Assembly (NCBI RefSeq): GCF_016405985.1
Contig: NZ_JAEFCF010000034.1
Location: forward strand, 1 to 57,029
Reading direction: 5' to 3'
Source: Paracoccus sp. IB05
GTDB taxonomy: Bacteria; Pseudomonadota; Alphaproteobacteria; Rhodobacterales; Rhodobacteraceae
DNA length: 57,029 nt
Below are positions 1 to 9,017 of the stretch, piece by piece (position 1 is the stretch's first letter; each line of letters starts with the position of its first letter). The notes below the pieces were generated by a model. It did no database searches. It saw only the letters and a program-made list of their open reading frames with translations, and was not told where the DNA came from. The translations under genes were made by a program, and so were the position numbers.

Positions 1-303
1 TTTGAAGAGAGCATCGCTCTCAGAAGACCGGAACAGAACCGGGACAGGTCCAAGAAGGTTCTTGGCGATCGTATGCGCGTGCGGCGGAGATTTACTGGCA
101 GTGGCGAGATCGAGCTTGAGCGCAACGTCTCCTCTAAACGTGCTGCGCTTGACGGAGGTAAGCTGTTCGGCGACCGCCGCCTGAAAGGCGGTGCGATCCA
201 CGGCCGACATCTTCTTCGATTGGGGCTCGATGTCGTCGATACTGATGCGGACGCGCCGCTTGCGCCGTTGCGTGTACCGGGCTGATGCCCCGGCGTCGCT
301 CGC
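1..303 (-). CDS. RusA-like hypothetical protein, truncated by the window edge
   Basis: An open frame starts at the ATG at 303 on the minus strand and runs off the left edge (101 codons visible, no stop). The first ~83 residues are basic, then carry FRGDVALKLDL and PPHAHTIAKNLL. That layout (FxGxVxLxxDL followed by PxHxxTIAKNLLD) is my recollection of RusA-like Holliday-junction resolvases and related phage proteins; I could not test it. The last ~17 visible codons, after KNLL, fall in the 28-bp repeat at 26-53 and beyond, and do not continue the expected LLDLLG pattern, so the gene may be joined to foreign sequence at position 54. No clear ribosome binding site precedes 303, and an alternative upstream ATG at 388 is in another frame. 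The product is uncertain; the frame itself is reasonably supported by composition. Confidence 0.4.
26..53 (+). repeat. Left copy of 28-bp terminal inverted repeat
   Basis: Positions 26-53 are the exact reverse complement of 56975-57002, 28 of 28 bases, and flanking bases differ on both sides. Reading inward from each window end, the repeat encodes the same peptide, DRNRTGTGP. At this end it follows in-frame codons for KRASLSE from position 2. The sequence has an internal near-direct repeat (CCGGaACAGaa / CCGGgACAGgt). Confidence 0.9.
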
Positions 304-934
304 CATGAAACTTTTGATATCGCTCAACGCCGTCTATATCCCACCGATTGGAGAACTCCTGTTCGTCGACACTAGATAAAGTTATCATCGTCGTGACAGT
401 GGTATTTTGAGAAGTTGTTTGCGTCGGGCGCGGCGGTTAAGGGGCTGCTTCGCCGATCACTCCACCAATAGATGCCGAAAGGTCGAAGGTTTTTTCGCCA
501 AAAATTTCCCTGCGAAATCAACACCGTAGATTTTTGACGGTATTACAAGCGGTATTTCGCAATGAGATTTATTATTTTCACAATGAAAACAGTATGTTAT
601 GCTGCTTAACGACAATAGAGTGGGAATGATTTTGACCCATCCGAACACCGCCGACCATGCGCCAAGTCTCTTTATAACCGATTGAAGTAACGAAATAAAA
701 TGACAGAGATCTATCGCCGTCCATAGCGGAGCAAGCCTCCGGATTGACCGTATGGCGACGCTTGTCGCATCGGCAGAATACAGATACCGTCACGGCTCAG
801 AAAGCCTGTGGCGGTATTTATTCAGACTTAATTCATTGAAAATAAATGGAAATTTTATGCGCAGAGAGGTCGATTTTGCCCTGGTGCATATTCTATGGCT
901 CTCTCGCGTTTTCTGAACGATTTCGGAGGGTCCA
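304..934. other. AT-rich intergenic stretch without a supportable gene
   Basis: About 630 bp between the left-edge gene and the integrase remnant. Base composition is visibly richer in A and T than the rest of the window, especially 480-640 and 820-870. Short frames occur on both strands but none has a ribosome binding site or recognisable motif. The composition fits recently acquired or decaying DNA. Confidence 0.6.
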
Positions 935-1260
935 ATGCTGACCGACATGGGCACCAAAGCCATGAAACCAAAGGGTAAATCTTAAAATTTACTAACCTTG
1001 CCGGTATTTACGTCGTGGTGCAGCCATCGGGATCGGCCATGTTCCGTTACGGCGACCGGATGAAGGACCTCCGCGAAAATGGGGCGGTCGACCTATCTCT
1101 GGCGCTTGCGCGGGAGAAGCTGATCGATGCGCAGCGTGCCTTTCTGGAAGGGCGGTCGCCCGCTCAAGAGAAGCAGCGCGAAAAGCGCCGTATCAGGGAA
1201 GCAAAGAGCTGCGGCGCGTTTGGCGAGCGCTGGTTACAAGAGCACCGGATGGCGGAAAGC
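935..1260 (+). pseudogene. Remnant of a tyrosine recombinase (DUF4102-type phage integrase)
   Basis: An ATG at 935 after the ribosome-binding-like GGAGG at 926-930 begins MLTDMGTKAMKPKGKS, then hits a stop. Deleting the frame by one base near 983 continues as KFTNLAGIYVVVQPSGS, which matches the N-terminal arm-binding DUF4102 layout (LTD-x5-KPK-x-K-x-YK-x9-VxPSGS). A later part reads AREKLIDAQRAFLEGRSPA and FGERWLQEHRMAEST, the usual linker into the core-binding domain. Between the two, the expected stretch around the NGRxETLxLGxYP strand is shortened. After about 1260 similarity stops and the catalytic domain (R-H-R-Y) is absent. So this is a frameshifted and truncated integrase, inactive as read. 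It marks former phage or island integration in this region. Confidence 0.75.
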
Positions 1261-1749
1261 ACCGGTGCGATGCCCCTGACAGGCTCGATCAGGGTTTGCA
1301 GACCATTGGTCAGCGCGACATTCTCAGGGTCGCCCATGTCAGGGCTGGTGAACACCAGATTCGGGCTTTGCGCCCTCACCTGCGGCAGGAGCGTCTGGCC
1401 CTCAGCCTGCCAGGTCCTGCCGGAACATTTGCCGGAGTGCCGCAGAGCAAGGGGCGACACAGCGGTGACCGCCAGCCGCGTGGCTGATGCGGCGCAAAGT
1501 CTGGTCGCTCTGCAGACCCGCCCGCGACCTGCGCGTGATCATCTCGGACTGCGGCGCGAAATGCTCGGCAGCCAGATGGCAAAACTGCCGCCGATGAACT
1601 CCACCCTGATCATGCGCGTCCCCGCGTGAGGGAAACACCGGCCAGGGCCTCGCGCCCTGCCAGGGCCAGACGGATAGGGCTGCGGCCACAGGCCCGGCAC
1701 AGCTCCGCCTCAGCCAATTCCAGACGTCAGCCGATTGTGCCCCGCCGCG
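1261..1749. other. No assignable gene; possible decayed minus-strand coding sequence
   Basis: The minus strand at about 1250-1410 has one frame with G/C-rich third positions, reading in part SPNLVFTSPDMGDPENV. It has no good start in frame and is interrupted upstream by frame changes. I do not recognise a family. It may be the remnant of a minus-strand gene next to the integrase debris. Confidence 0.35.
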
Positions 1750-2385
1750 TCAGCCAGTGGCTTCCGGATTATCGGCAAGACCAGGCCCGGCATCGCCCTG
1801 TCGCTGTCCCGCATGATCGAACCACCAGCACATCATGTCGGATGCGGCGCGATGCGGGCTGTCCCCGGGACTGGCGGACAGGCGCTCCGCCCGCTCACAG
1901 GTCAGCCCGGCGATCAGCATGGCACCGGTTGCACCATGCCCAAGATGTGCCGAGATAACGCGGTCGATCAGCCAGGGATTCAGCTCGCTTTCATCCGCGC
2001 AATCCGGATTGGCGATGATCTCGGCCAGCCGATCCCGTTTCGCATCTTCACTGGCGATGATCCGCGCGACCTCGGTGCGAAAGGCGGCCTCGGTCGCGAT
2101 ATAGGCGTCCAGCGCCGGAAGCGATTTCTGCGCAGGTTTCTTCAGCCTGAGATGGCCACCGGTATAAAGCGCTTTCAGAACCTTTGCCCCGACAGGCGAA
2201 GTCATCGCAACATGGGCATCGAGAAAGGCCAGCTCTTTGTCATCCGCAGAGAGACGCGTTGACAGGGGCCGCCCGTCAAGCACCGCCCTTCGCAGCATCG
2301 CCAGTGCCGGCGTGCGATGAATGTTCGGGATCAGGTCGATCACCGAAAGGGCAGGTTTCATAAGTGCCCGGATATCCCAAAGCAT
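1750..2385 (-). CDS. Hypothetical protein
   Basis: A 211-residue frame, starting at the ATG at 2385, chosen because GGGGGTAGAG lies just upstream; in-frame ATGs at 2400 and 2361 are alternatives. The middle (about residues 20-170) has strong coding character: G/C third positions and mixed charged and hydrophobic residues with alpha-helical spacing, e.g. KELAFLDAHVAM and AFRTEVARIIASEDAKRDR. No signal peptide or transmembrane segment is evident. The last ~35 codons (below about 1850) have weaker codon bias and an odd composition, so the true C-terminus may be in another frame, that is, the gene may carry a frameshift. I do not recognise the family. It is divergent from rsgA with a ~196-bp gap. 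Confidence 0.45.
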   Translation of the reverse strand: MLWDIRALMKPALSVIDLIPNIHRTPALAMLRRAVLDGRPLSTRLSADDKELAFLDAHVAMTSPVGAKVLKALYTGGHLRLKKPAQKSLPALDAYIATEAAFRTEVARIIASEDAKRDRLAEIIANPDCADESELNPWLIDRVISAHLGHGATGAMLIAGLTCERAERLSASPGDSPHRAASDMMCWWFDHAGQRQGDAGPGLADNPEATG

Positions 2386-2581
2386 GATCTCTACCCCCAT
2401 GTCATCGCGAGACGCCTGTGTAGCGCGTTCAGGCGGTCCGCGTCCACCCGGACTGCGGCGCACCGGCATGTGGGCTCGTCTGATCAGGCGAAGTGCTGCA
2501 AACACCCGACAGAGCCGGGTCGGGTGGAAAAAACATGCCGGCTCTGCAACGCCAGGCTTGCATTGGTCCCGGGCGACAGAC

Positions 2582-3673
2582 ATGCAGGCAGGTGTGAAAC
2601 ATGTCTCCGATCAGATCCCGCCCGCCCAAATCGGCCCAGCCCTGAGTGGCCCTGCTCTGAGCGATCCGGCATTGGCTGCTCTGGGCTGGTCCGCCTTCTT
2701 TGCTGATCAGCTCGGCGAGGAGGAGGCAGGGCTGGTGCCGGTGCGAGTGGCGAGCGTCCACCGCGCCAGGATGACGGCGCAATCTGTCGCAGGCCCGGTC
2801 CGGCTTGTCCTGCCGCCCCGCGCCAATACCGCAGATTATGCAGTGGGCGACTGGATCCTGACAGAGGCCGGAACCAGGATGCTGGTGCGCAGGCTCGACC
2901 GGCAGACCCTGCTGCAAAGGCGCAGCGATGGCGGCGGGGCGCCACAGCTGATCGCCGCGAATGTCGATACGCTGTTCATCGTCACCTCCTGCAATGATGA
3001 TTTCAGCCCGGCGCGGCTGGAACGCTATCTCGCCGTCGCCAATGAGGCCGGAACCACGCCGGTTATCGTGCTGTCCAAGGCCGATCAGATCGCGGATCCG
3101 GGCGCGTTTCGCGATCAGGCTGTCGCATTGCAGCGCGGAGTGCAGGCGGTCTGGCTGGATGCCACATCGCCTGATGCGGCCCGGGTGCTGGCGCCATGGC
3201 TTGGCGCCGGTCAGACGGTGGCCCTAGTCGGTTCGTCAGGGGTGGGAAAGTCGTCCTTGCTGAATACGCTTGCGGAAAAAACCGGCGAGGATGCGCAGCT
3301 GACGGGCAGCATCCGCGAGGATGACGCAAAGGGGCGCCACACCACGACCTCGCGCTCGCTGCATGCGATTGCCGGCGGGGCGATGGTGATCGATACGCCC
3401 GGCATCCGGTCGCTCTATGTCAGCGATCTGTCCACCGGGCTGGATCAGCTGTTTGCCGAAATCGCAGAACTCACCCCCGAATGCCGCTTTCGCGACTGCA
3501 CCCACGGCCATGAGCCGGGCTGCGCGGTGCTGGCCGCCGTCAAGGCCGGAAGGCTCGACCCTGCCCGCCTGGATCGCTGGCGCAAGCTGCATGAAGAGAA
3601 CCTCTCGAATACCCCGGTTCTGACCGGCCCGCGCGGCAACAAAACCGCGCGTCCAGGTGGTAAGCGCCGCTGA
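2582..3673 (+). CDS. rsgA: Ribosome small-subunit GTPase RsgA (YjeQ)
   Basis: RsgA is a circularly permuted GTPase that checks the 30S decoding site late in ribosome assembly. The 363-residue product shows the family order: OB-like N-terminal region (about 50-120), then the permuted GTPase motifs G4 (SKAD, 165-168), G1/P-loop (GSSGVGKS, 217-224), and G3 (DTPG, 271-274), and a C-terminal zinc-binding knuckle with C301, C306, H308 and C314. The ATG at 2582 fits the family N-terminus; an upstream in-frame ATG at 2321 would add 87 low-quality residues. The gene stands alone, with no same-strand neighbour within 300 bp on either side. The assignment is secure. Confidence 0.95.
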   Translation: MQAGVKHVSDQIPPAQIGPALSGPALSDPALAALGWSAFFADQLGEEEAGLVPVRVASVHRARMTAQSVAGPVRLVLPPRANTADYAVGDWILTEAGTRMLVRRLDRQTLLQRRSDGGGAPQLIAANVDTLFIVTSCNDDFSPARLERYLAVANEAGTTPVIVLSKADQIADPGAFRDQAVALQRGVQAVWLDATSPDAARVLAPWLGAGQTVALVGSSGVGKSSLLNTLAEKTGEDAQLTGSIREDDAKGRHTTTSRSLHAIAGGAMVIDTPGIRSLYVSDLSTGLDQLFAEIAELTPECRFRDCTHGHEPGCAVLAAVKAGRLDPARLDRWRKLHEENLSNTPVLTGPRGNKTARPGGKRR

Positions 3674-4679
3674 CTACCCTGCCGGCAGGCGCAGATCCCA
3701 GGCGCCCTGGGTGGCGCAGCCATGCAGGCACTTGCGCCGCCGCTGCGCCGCGTCCCCTCTCCTGGATCGGGCGGCCTCTCCCTTCTTCGCGACGACATCG
3801 GGATGGCGCGCACCACCGGATCGGGCGAGCCGGTGAGGAAGGATCAGGGCAGAAGGCGGAGGGGCGTGGAATGGCCGCACGTCTGGCGGCTCCAGGCGCC
3901 GGCTCCGGCACAGGATCTGCAAAGACACCGCAGTAAATCCCCGGAAATCCCCCGAAATCCGCGCTGCCTGGGACAGCGCCGTTGATGGTGCCTGCGAGGC
4001 CCGCAAATGCCATGAAGTCATTGCCCCTGGTGGTGCTATTGCCATCCTCCCCCGTCGCAAGAACGCCAGAGCCCTGCAAAAAGCCGGCCAAGAACCGCGA
4101 GGCCCGGCACGCCGCATCGGCCCGGCTATCTGGCGATGATGGAGCGATTGCCACCGCAAGGCCAGGTCGTACCGAAGATCCAGGGCCTCCACTCGCCCGG
4201 CCAATGCCAGAGCGCACGGCTTCCCCACTGCGGCACAGCCAGCACGGAAGGCGCGGGACAAGTCCGCCGGGGAAAAGCGGAATTCCGGCGCTCACCTAAT
4301 TTAGCCCACCTGGCCGTGGGCGCGCCACTGGCCGCAATCCCGGGAGGACCGATGCCGATTTTGACATGCCGCCCTGCCGAACATCGCAGAGGTCTCCGAC
4401 CCCGTCGGGAACCCCAGGGGCCAGGCTGATCTGCCGGATCTTCTGCCAATACAGGCGCCGGAAATGTCGACCGTACAAAAGGGTAAGCCAGAGATGGGCG
4501 AAGCCATTGAGATGGCGCGTCGCCCGAGCCGCAAGCCAGCAATGCCACCAGCCTGCCGGTTCAGGCCCCCGCAAAGGCAGTGGCCTAAGCGCCGGTGAGA
4601 AAGGCGGAACCTGCCATGACCCGGAACGCGATCCGTCGGTTCAGGGTTTTACACCATGTTTCAGTCAGGGATTGTGAAA
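3674..4679. other. About 1-kb gene-poor stretch
   Basis: Frames of up to 250 codons are open on the minus strand here, but they are rich in Pro, Ala, Arg and Gly, have no ribosome binding site or domain motif, and look like GC-driven open frames. I see no gene I can support between rsgA and the tRNA. Confidence 0.6.
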
Positions 4680-4754
4680 TGGTGCCCCCAGAGAGATTTG
4701 AACTCCCGACCTTCGGTTTACAAAACCGCTGCACTACCGCTGTGCTATAGGGGC
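4680..4754 (-). tRNA. tRNA-Thr (anticodon TGT)
   Basis: The minus strand folds as a cloverleaf of 75 nt including an encoded CCA (4680-4682). The acceptor stem pairs GCCCCTA with TGGGGGC (one G-T pair). The anticodon loop is TTTGTAA, giving TGT for threonine ACA codons. The T arm is GTCGGGAGTTCAAATCTCTC, with the invariant TTCAA. The first pair of the anticodon stem looks mismatched, which is tolerated. It reads away from 5 kb towards rsgA. Confidence 0.95.
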
Positions 4755-5286
4755 CACAGAGCGATGATGTAGCAACTCCCGCCCGCAGGTGCAAGCCGGA
4801 GCGCTGTCTGCGAACCGGTGCTTTAAGCCGGATCTGGCTGGCGTGCAGTGGTTTGCCGGAGGCGCCGCAGCCCCGATTGGTCGCAAGGACCGGCCCGCGC
4901 GGGGCGCGCCGGTGCGGTATGGGCCAGAATCGGTCCGGGCAGGTCGCTCTGCGGCGGCATCCTGGCAGTGCAAAGACCGGCTTGCTGCTGTCCAGGCCAG
5001 CTGTCCCGGTCGGCCCTGTGGCGGCCCTCTGTGGCAGCCCCCTGTGGCGGCCGCCTGTGGCGCGCGCCCCGGTACCGGCTGTCCGGGCCGGGTTTTGGGC
5101 TTTGGCTGGCGGTGCATGTGGTGATGGATCGGCCAAGCCCGGCCCCGGCCCTCATTCCCGCAACTTCTCACAAACGCCTTAAGACAAACGCATTTGCCAC
5201 AGGCTATCGTGCTGTATATGGGAAGAAAGCAGGCTGTCCGACTGGCGCGGGCGGCGAGGATGGCAGCGGGAGCCCCGATCCGAATC
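4755..5286. other. Intergenic region with a 13-bp imperfect tandem repeat
   Basis: No gene is supported between the tRNA and the sulfotransferase-like gene. At 5014-5065 a 13-bp unit with the core CTGTGGCGGCC is repeated four times with one to three changes per copy. The rest is GC-rich unstructured sequence. Confidence 0.6.
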
Positions 5287-6162
5287 ATGCGCATTGTCTA
5301 CCACCTGGGTGCGCATTGCACCGATGAGGAGCGGCTTATCCGTTGCCTGCTGAAGAATCGGTCGGTTCTGGCAGAACAGGGGATCCATGTGCCGGCTCCG
5401 ACCCGCTACCGGCGGCTCCTGCGCGATACGGCGGTCCAGCTGCGCGGCGCACCGGCCAGTGTCGAGACCCAGGCGCTGGTGATCGAACAGATCATGGATG
5501 ATGACACCGCCGGGCGACTGATCCTCAGCTGGGACAGTTTCCTTGCCTTTCCGCAATGGGCGCTGCGGGGCCGGCTCTATGGTTTTGCCGGGGAACGCAT
5601 CCGGGCCTTTACCCAGATCTTCCCCCATATCGAGGCCGAATTCTTTCTTGCGATCCGCAATCCCGCCACCTGGCTGCCGGCGCTTTATGAGAAGCAAAGG
5701 AACAGCCGCAGCTATGAGGAATTCATCGAGGGCACCGATATCAGCCAGCTGCGCTGGTCGGATGTGGTCAGCCAGATTACGGCCGAAAACTCCGGGGCGC
5801 CGCTGACGATCTGGTGCGACGAAGACACGCCGCTGATCTGGCCGGAGGTGTTGCAGGCGGTGGGCGGCTACAGCGATGACACCCGGCTGGAGGAGACTGA
5901 CGAGCTTTTGTCGCTGATCATGGCCGGGGACGGTCTGACGCGGCTGCGCAATTACCTTGCAAGCCACCCGCCGGCTTCGGTCAGCCAGCGCCGCCGGGTG
6001 GTTTCGGCCTTTCTCGACAAATTCGCGATGGCGGAGCGGATCACCATGGAATTCGCCCTGCCCGGCTGGACGCAGGAAACCGTTGACCGGCTGACCCGGA
6101 CCTATCTCGAAGATATCGAACTGATCCGCAACATGCCCGGCGTCACACTGATCAGCCCCTGA
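5287..6162 (+). CDS. Sulfotransferase-like conserved hypothetical protein
   Basis: A 291-residue product starting at the ATG at 5287; in-frame ATGs at 5260, 5218 and 5194 are alternatives and none has a strong ribosome binding site. The beginning, MRIVYHLGAH, resembles the first strand and P-loop of many proteobacterial sulfotransferase-family proteins (xxxHIGxHKTGTT), but the KTGTT that binds the PAPS phosphate is replaced by CTDEE. The middle contains AEFFLAIRNPATWLPALYEK, which has the typical R-N-P-x-x-W segment of that fold. It may therefore be a sulfotransferase-fold protein that has lost PAPS binding, or a related polysaccharide-modifying protein. No signal peptide is seen. The isolated position gives no pathway clue. 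Confidence 0.5.
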   Translation: MRIVYHLGAHCTDEERLIRCLLKNRSVLAEQGIHVPAPTRYRRLLRDTAVQLRGAPASVETQALVIEQIMDDDTAGRLILSWDSFLAFPQWALRGRLYGFAGERIRAFTQIFPHIEAEFFLAIRNPATWLPALYEKQRNSRSYEEFIEGTDISQLRWSDVVSQITAENSGAPLTIWCDEDTPLIWPEVLQAVGGYSDDTRLEETDELLSLIMAGDGLTRLRNYLASHPPASVSQRRRVVSAFLDKFAMAERITMEFALPGWTQETVDRLTRTYLEDIELIRNMPGVTLISP

Positions 6163-6395
6163 GCTCAGCCCGTGAGCGGACGCACCGGAGCGGACGCACC
6201 TGGCCAGGCCCGGCGATCTCTTGCCCGATCGAAGCGGGCGATCGGCAATCGGGTGCCGGTGCCATGGCGCGAGGCGGCGGCAGGCTTGACCGGGGTGACA
6301 CCTGCAGCGCCAGATCTGACACATTGCGCCCCCTTTACTCCGGGGGAGCGCCGGATTTACATTTACAGCCCCTGACAGCGGGAAAGTGGAGCGCG

Positions 6396-6848
6396 ATGAG
6401 GCAAGTGAGGCAATCCGGGGCGAGATCCGGGGCCTGGGTGGCGACCCGCCTCCAGGGTTGCAGCTTTGGCATTCCTGATCCCGGCTTTGATGGTTCAGGT
6501 GACTGCCGCGACCCTTCGCCTTACCGCTCTGGCATCCTGGGCCTTTTGGGCGGGGCGGCGCTCTTCTGGGCACTCGCAGTGATCACAGCCGGATCATCGG
6601 TTGCCGCCACGCCCTGGCCTTTCGAAGGGGTCTGGGATTGCGAGGTCGGGACTTTCACCTTTACCGGCAGCGATTATGACAGCGGTGAAGCGCCGATGCC
6701 CATCGTCGATATCGCCCCCGAAGGCGATACATTCACCCTGACTTTCGAGGATAATTACCAGCTCTCGCTGGCGATGAACCCCGATGGCACCATGACCTGG
6801 TTTTCCCCGGTCAGCGGCGACAGCTTTCTGTGCCGCCGCACGCCTTAG
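6396..6848 (+). CDS. Small exported or membrane-anchored hypothetical protein
   Basis: The frame from the ATG at 6396 (GGAG five bases upstream) gives 150 residues. After a ~45-residue polar lead there is a hydrophobic segment (about 50-70, GILGLLGGAALFWALAVITA) followed by SSVAA, a plausible signal-peptidase site. The mature part is ~75 residues, acidic, beta-rich in character (FTFTGSDYD, FTLTFEDNYQLSLAM), and has a Cys pair, one near its start (VWDCEVG) and one near the end (FLCRR). The long lead before the hydrophobic segment suggests the real start may be later, possibly at a non-ATG codon. I do not recognise the family. A periplasmic lipocalin-like or beta-strand protein is plausible, but not shown. 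Confidence 0.5.
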   Translation: MRQVRQSGARSGAWVATRLQGCSFGIPDPGFDGSGDCRDPSPYRSGILGLLGGAALFWALAVITAGSSVAATPWPFEGVWDCEVGTFTFTGSDYDSGEAPMPIVDIAPEGDTFTLTFEDNYQLSLAMNPDGTMTWFSPVSGDSFLCRRTP

Positions 6849-6968
6849 CCGCCCCTCCCGGATCGGGCGGCACTAAAGCGCCGCGCCGCATTCGCCTGAG
6901 GAGCGCTTTTCTTCCCCGCGCCGCACCGCTATTCCTTGCAGGGAACCGACCAAAGCAGGGAGTGCAAG

Positions 6969-7322
6969 ATGAGTTCGGAAATCAATCGCTATGGCGTGGG
7001 CGCGCGTATGTCCGAGGGCGTGTCTTACAATGGCATCATCTGGCTTGCGGGTCAGGTCGGGAACCCCGGCGACTCGGTTGCGGATCAGACCCGCACCTGC
7101 CTTGCAGAAGTGGACCGGATCCTTGCGGCTGCCGGCACCGACAAGACCCGCATCCTGTCGACCCAGATCTGGCTCGCCGATATGGCGGATTTCGCCGAGA
7201 TGAATTCGGTCTGGGACACCTGGGTGCCGCAGGGCAATACCCCGGCGCGCGCCACCGGCGAGGCGAAGCTGGCGACGCCGGATTACCGCGTCGAGGTCAT
7301 CGTGACCGCTGCGCTGAAGTGA
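6969..7322 (+). CDS. RidA/YjgF family protein (enamine/imine deaminase-like)
   Basis: A 117-residue protein of the RidA family, whose members form trimers and hydrolyse reactive enamine/imine intermediates of PLP enzymes. AGGGAG lies just before the ATG at 6969. The Rid layout is visible: a YNGIIWLAGQVG strand near residues 20-30, the QTRTCLAEVDRILAAAG helix, and TPARATGEAKLATPDYRVEV near the C-terminus with the conserved Arg of the PARAT motif. It differs from archetypal RidA in details around that Arg, so it may be one of the Rid2-7 subgroups. It is followed by an intergenic element and the convergent pgi gene. Confidence 0.85.
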   Translation: MSSEINRYGVGARMSEGVSYNGIIWLAGQVGNPGDSVADQTRTCLAEVDRILAAAGTDKTRILSTQIWLADMADFAEMNSVWDTWVPQGNTPARATGEAKLATPDYRVEVIVTAALK

Positions 7323-7334
7323 GCGAAAGAAGAA

Positions 7335-7388
7335 GGGGGGCTGTCTGCCCCCCTTCACCCCCCGAGGATATTTCGGGACAGAAAATGA
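7335..7388 (+). repeat. Intergenic element, GATATTT subfamily (copy a)
   Basis: A 7-bp G/C stem (7335-7341 with 7347-7353) is followed by CCCCGAGGATATTT, then GGGACAGAAAATGA. The hairpin probably ends ridA transcription. Copies of the same layout lie upstream of minus-strand starts at 15713, 18260 and 37047. Here the ATG in the tail opens only a five-codon frame. Confidence 0.75.
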
Positions 7389-8993
7389 TCAGGCTTTGAG
7401 AAAGGCCACCAGCTGTGCGGTGGAGCCGTCTTTGCTTTCGGTGCCCTCTTTGCCTTCGAGCACCGGTTGCAGCGCGAGCGCCAGTTCCTTGCCGAGCTCA
7501 ACCCCCCATTGGTCATAGGAATTGATCCCGAGGATCACGCCTTCGACAAAGACCCGGTGCTCATAGAGCGCGATGATCTGGCCGAGGACGAAGGGCGTCA
7601 GCAGGTCATAGGCGAGCGTTGTCGTCGGGCGATTGCCGGGGAAGACGCGGTGGCGGGCCTGGCGTTCCAGTTCGTCGCCGGTGAGGCCCTTTTTCGCCAT
7701 GATGGCGCGGGCCTCGTCGAGCGAGCGGCCGCGCAGCAGCGCCTCGGATTGCGCAAGGCAATTGGCGACCAGCAGGAGGTGCTGATGCGCGAGATCGGGT
7801 TCATGCCCCTGGCGGCCGACGAGGAATTCGCAGGGGATCACCCGGGTGCCCTGGTGGATCAGCTGGTAAAAGGCGTGCTGGCCATTGGTGCCGGGCTCGC
7901 CCCAGACCACCGGGCCGGAATTGATGGTGAGCGAGGCGCCATCCAGCGCCACCGATTTGCCGTTTGATTCCATCTCGAGCTGCTGGAGATAGGCCGGCAG
8001 CCGCGACAGGCGCTGTTCATAGGGCAGCACGGCGCGGGTGGCGTAATCGCAAAGCTGGTTATGCCAGATGCCCACCAGCGCCAAGAGCACCGGCAGGTTC
8101 CGCGCGAAGGGCGCCTCAAGGAAATGCGTGTCCATCGCGCGGCCGCCGGCGAGGAACCGGTCGAAATCCTCAGGCCCGATCGCCAGCATCAATGCGAGGC
8201 CAATCGGCCCCCACATCGAATAGCGCCCGCCGACCCAGTCCTCGAAACCGAACACCCGTTCAGGTGCGATGCCATAAGCGGCGGTTTTGTCACCAGCGGT
8301 CGAAACGGCGGCAAATTGCGCGGCCGGGTCTTTGACCACGCGGCCCATCCAGGCCTTTGCAGTATCCGCATTGGTCATGGTCTCGATGGTGGTAAAGGTC
8401 TTGGAGGCGACGATCACCAGGGTCGTTTCCGGGTTCAGCCCGGACAGGGTGTCATGGATATGGGCGCCGTCCACATTCGAGACGAAATGCGCGCGCGGCC
8501 CGTCGGCATAGGGCGCCAGCGCCAGAGCCGCCATGGCCGGGCCAAGATCCGAGCCGCCGATGCCGATATTGACGACATCGGTAATCCTGCCGCCCTGCCC
8601 CTGATATGCGCCCGACCGGACCTGTTCCGCGTAAGCCGCCATGCGCCTGCGGGTCGCGGTGATGTCGGGGATCACATCCTGGCCATCGACCAGAATGCGG
8701 TGCTCTTCGCCCGCACGCAAGGCGACATGCAGCACCGCCCTGCCCTCGGTCTCATTGATCTTCTTGCCGGAAAACATCGCGGCGCGCTTGTCCGCGACCC
8801 CCGACGCCGTGGCCAGCGCCAGCAGAAGATCGCGGCCCTCAATGTCGATATTGGTCTTTGACCAGTCGAACAAAAGCCCGTCGGCCTTCGCAGAAAAGCC
8901 CGCCGCCCGCGCCGGATCCGCATTGAACAACGAGAGGATCCGGCGCTCTGCCACTTTCGCATGATGCGCTTTCAGCGCCTGCCACTTATCCAT
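7389..8993 (-). CDS. pgi: Glucose-6-phosphate isomerase
   Basis: Interconverts glucose-6-phosphate and fructose-6-phosphate in the cytoplasm. The 534-residue length is normal for the family. It shows GIGGSDLGP (about 147-155), the SKTFTT phosphate-binding loop, the first PGI signature around [11 protein letters not shown], and the second around [13 protein letters not shown] near the C-terminus. GGAAGGG lies 10 bases before the ATG at 8993. It is the last gene of the zwf-pgl-pgi operon and starts 24 bp after pgl, so the three enzymes link glucose entry, the Entner-Doudoroff/pentose branch and fructose-6-phosphate recycling. Confidence 0.97.
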   Translation of the reverse strand: MDKWQALKAHHAKVAERRILSLFNADPARAAGFSAKADGLLFDWSKTNIDIEGRDLLLALATASGVADKRAAMFSGKKINETEGRAVLHVALRAGEEHRILVDGQDVIPDITATRRRMAAYAEQVRSGAYQGQGGRITDVVNIGIGGSDLGPAMAALALAPYADGPRAHFVSNVDGAHIHDTLSGLNPETTLVIVASKTFTTIETMTNADTAKAWMGRVVKDPAAQFAAVSTAGDKTAAYGIAPERVFGFEDWVGGRYSMWGPIGLALMLAIGPEDFDRFLAGGRAMDTHFLEAPFARNLPVLLALVGIWHNQLCDYATRAVLPYEQRLSRLPAYLQQLEMESNGKSVALDGASLTINSGPVVWGEPGTNGQHAFYQLIHQGTRVIPCEFLVGRQGHEPDLAHQHLLLVANCLAQSEALLRGRSLDEARAIMAKKGLTGDELERQARHRVFPGNRPTTTLAYDLLTPFVLGQIIALYEHRVFVEGVILGINSYDQWGVELGKELALALQPVLEGKEGTESKDGSTAQLVAFLKA

Positions 8994-9017
8994 TTTCTGC
9001 CCTTCCGGTCTTTTGCG

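Noticed and set aside
3540-4295. Long minus-strand open frame of about 250 codons
   Set aside because: Composition is Pro/Ala/Arg/Gly-rich without motifs, it overlaps rsgA antisense, and has no ribosome binding site; it is a GC-driven open frame.
4680-4754. tRNA-Thr as the attachment site of the integrase remnant
   Set aside because: DUF4102 integrases often use tRNA 3' ends, but I found no second copy of the tRNA 3' end in the window, and rsgA lies between.
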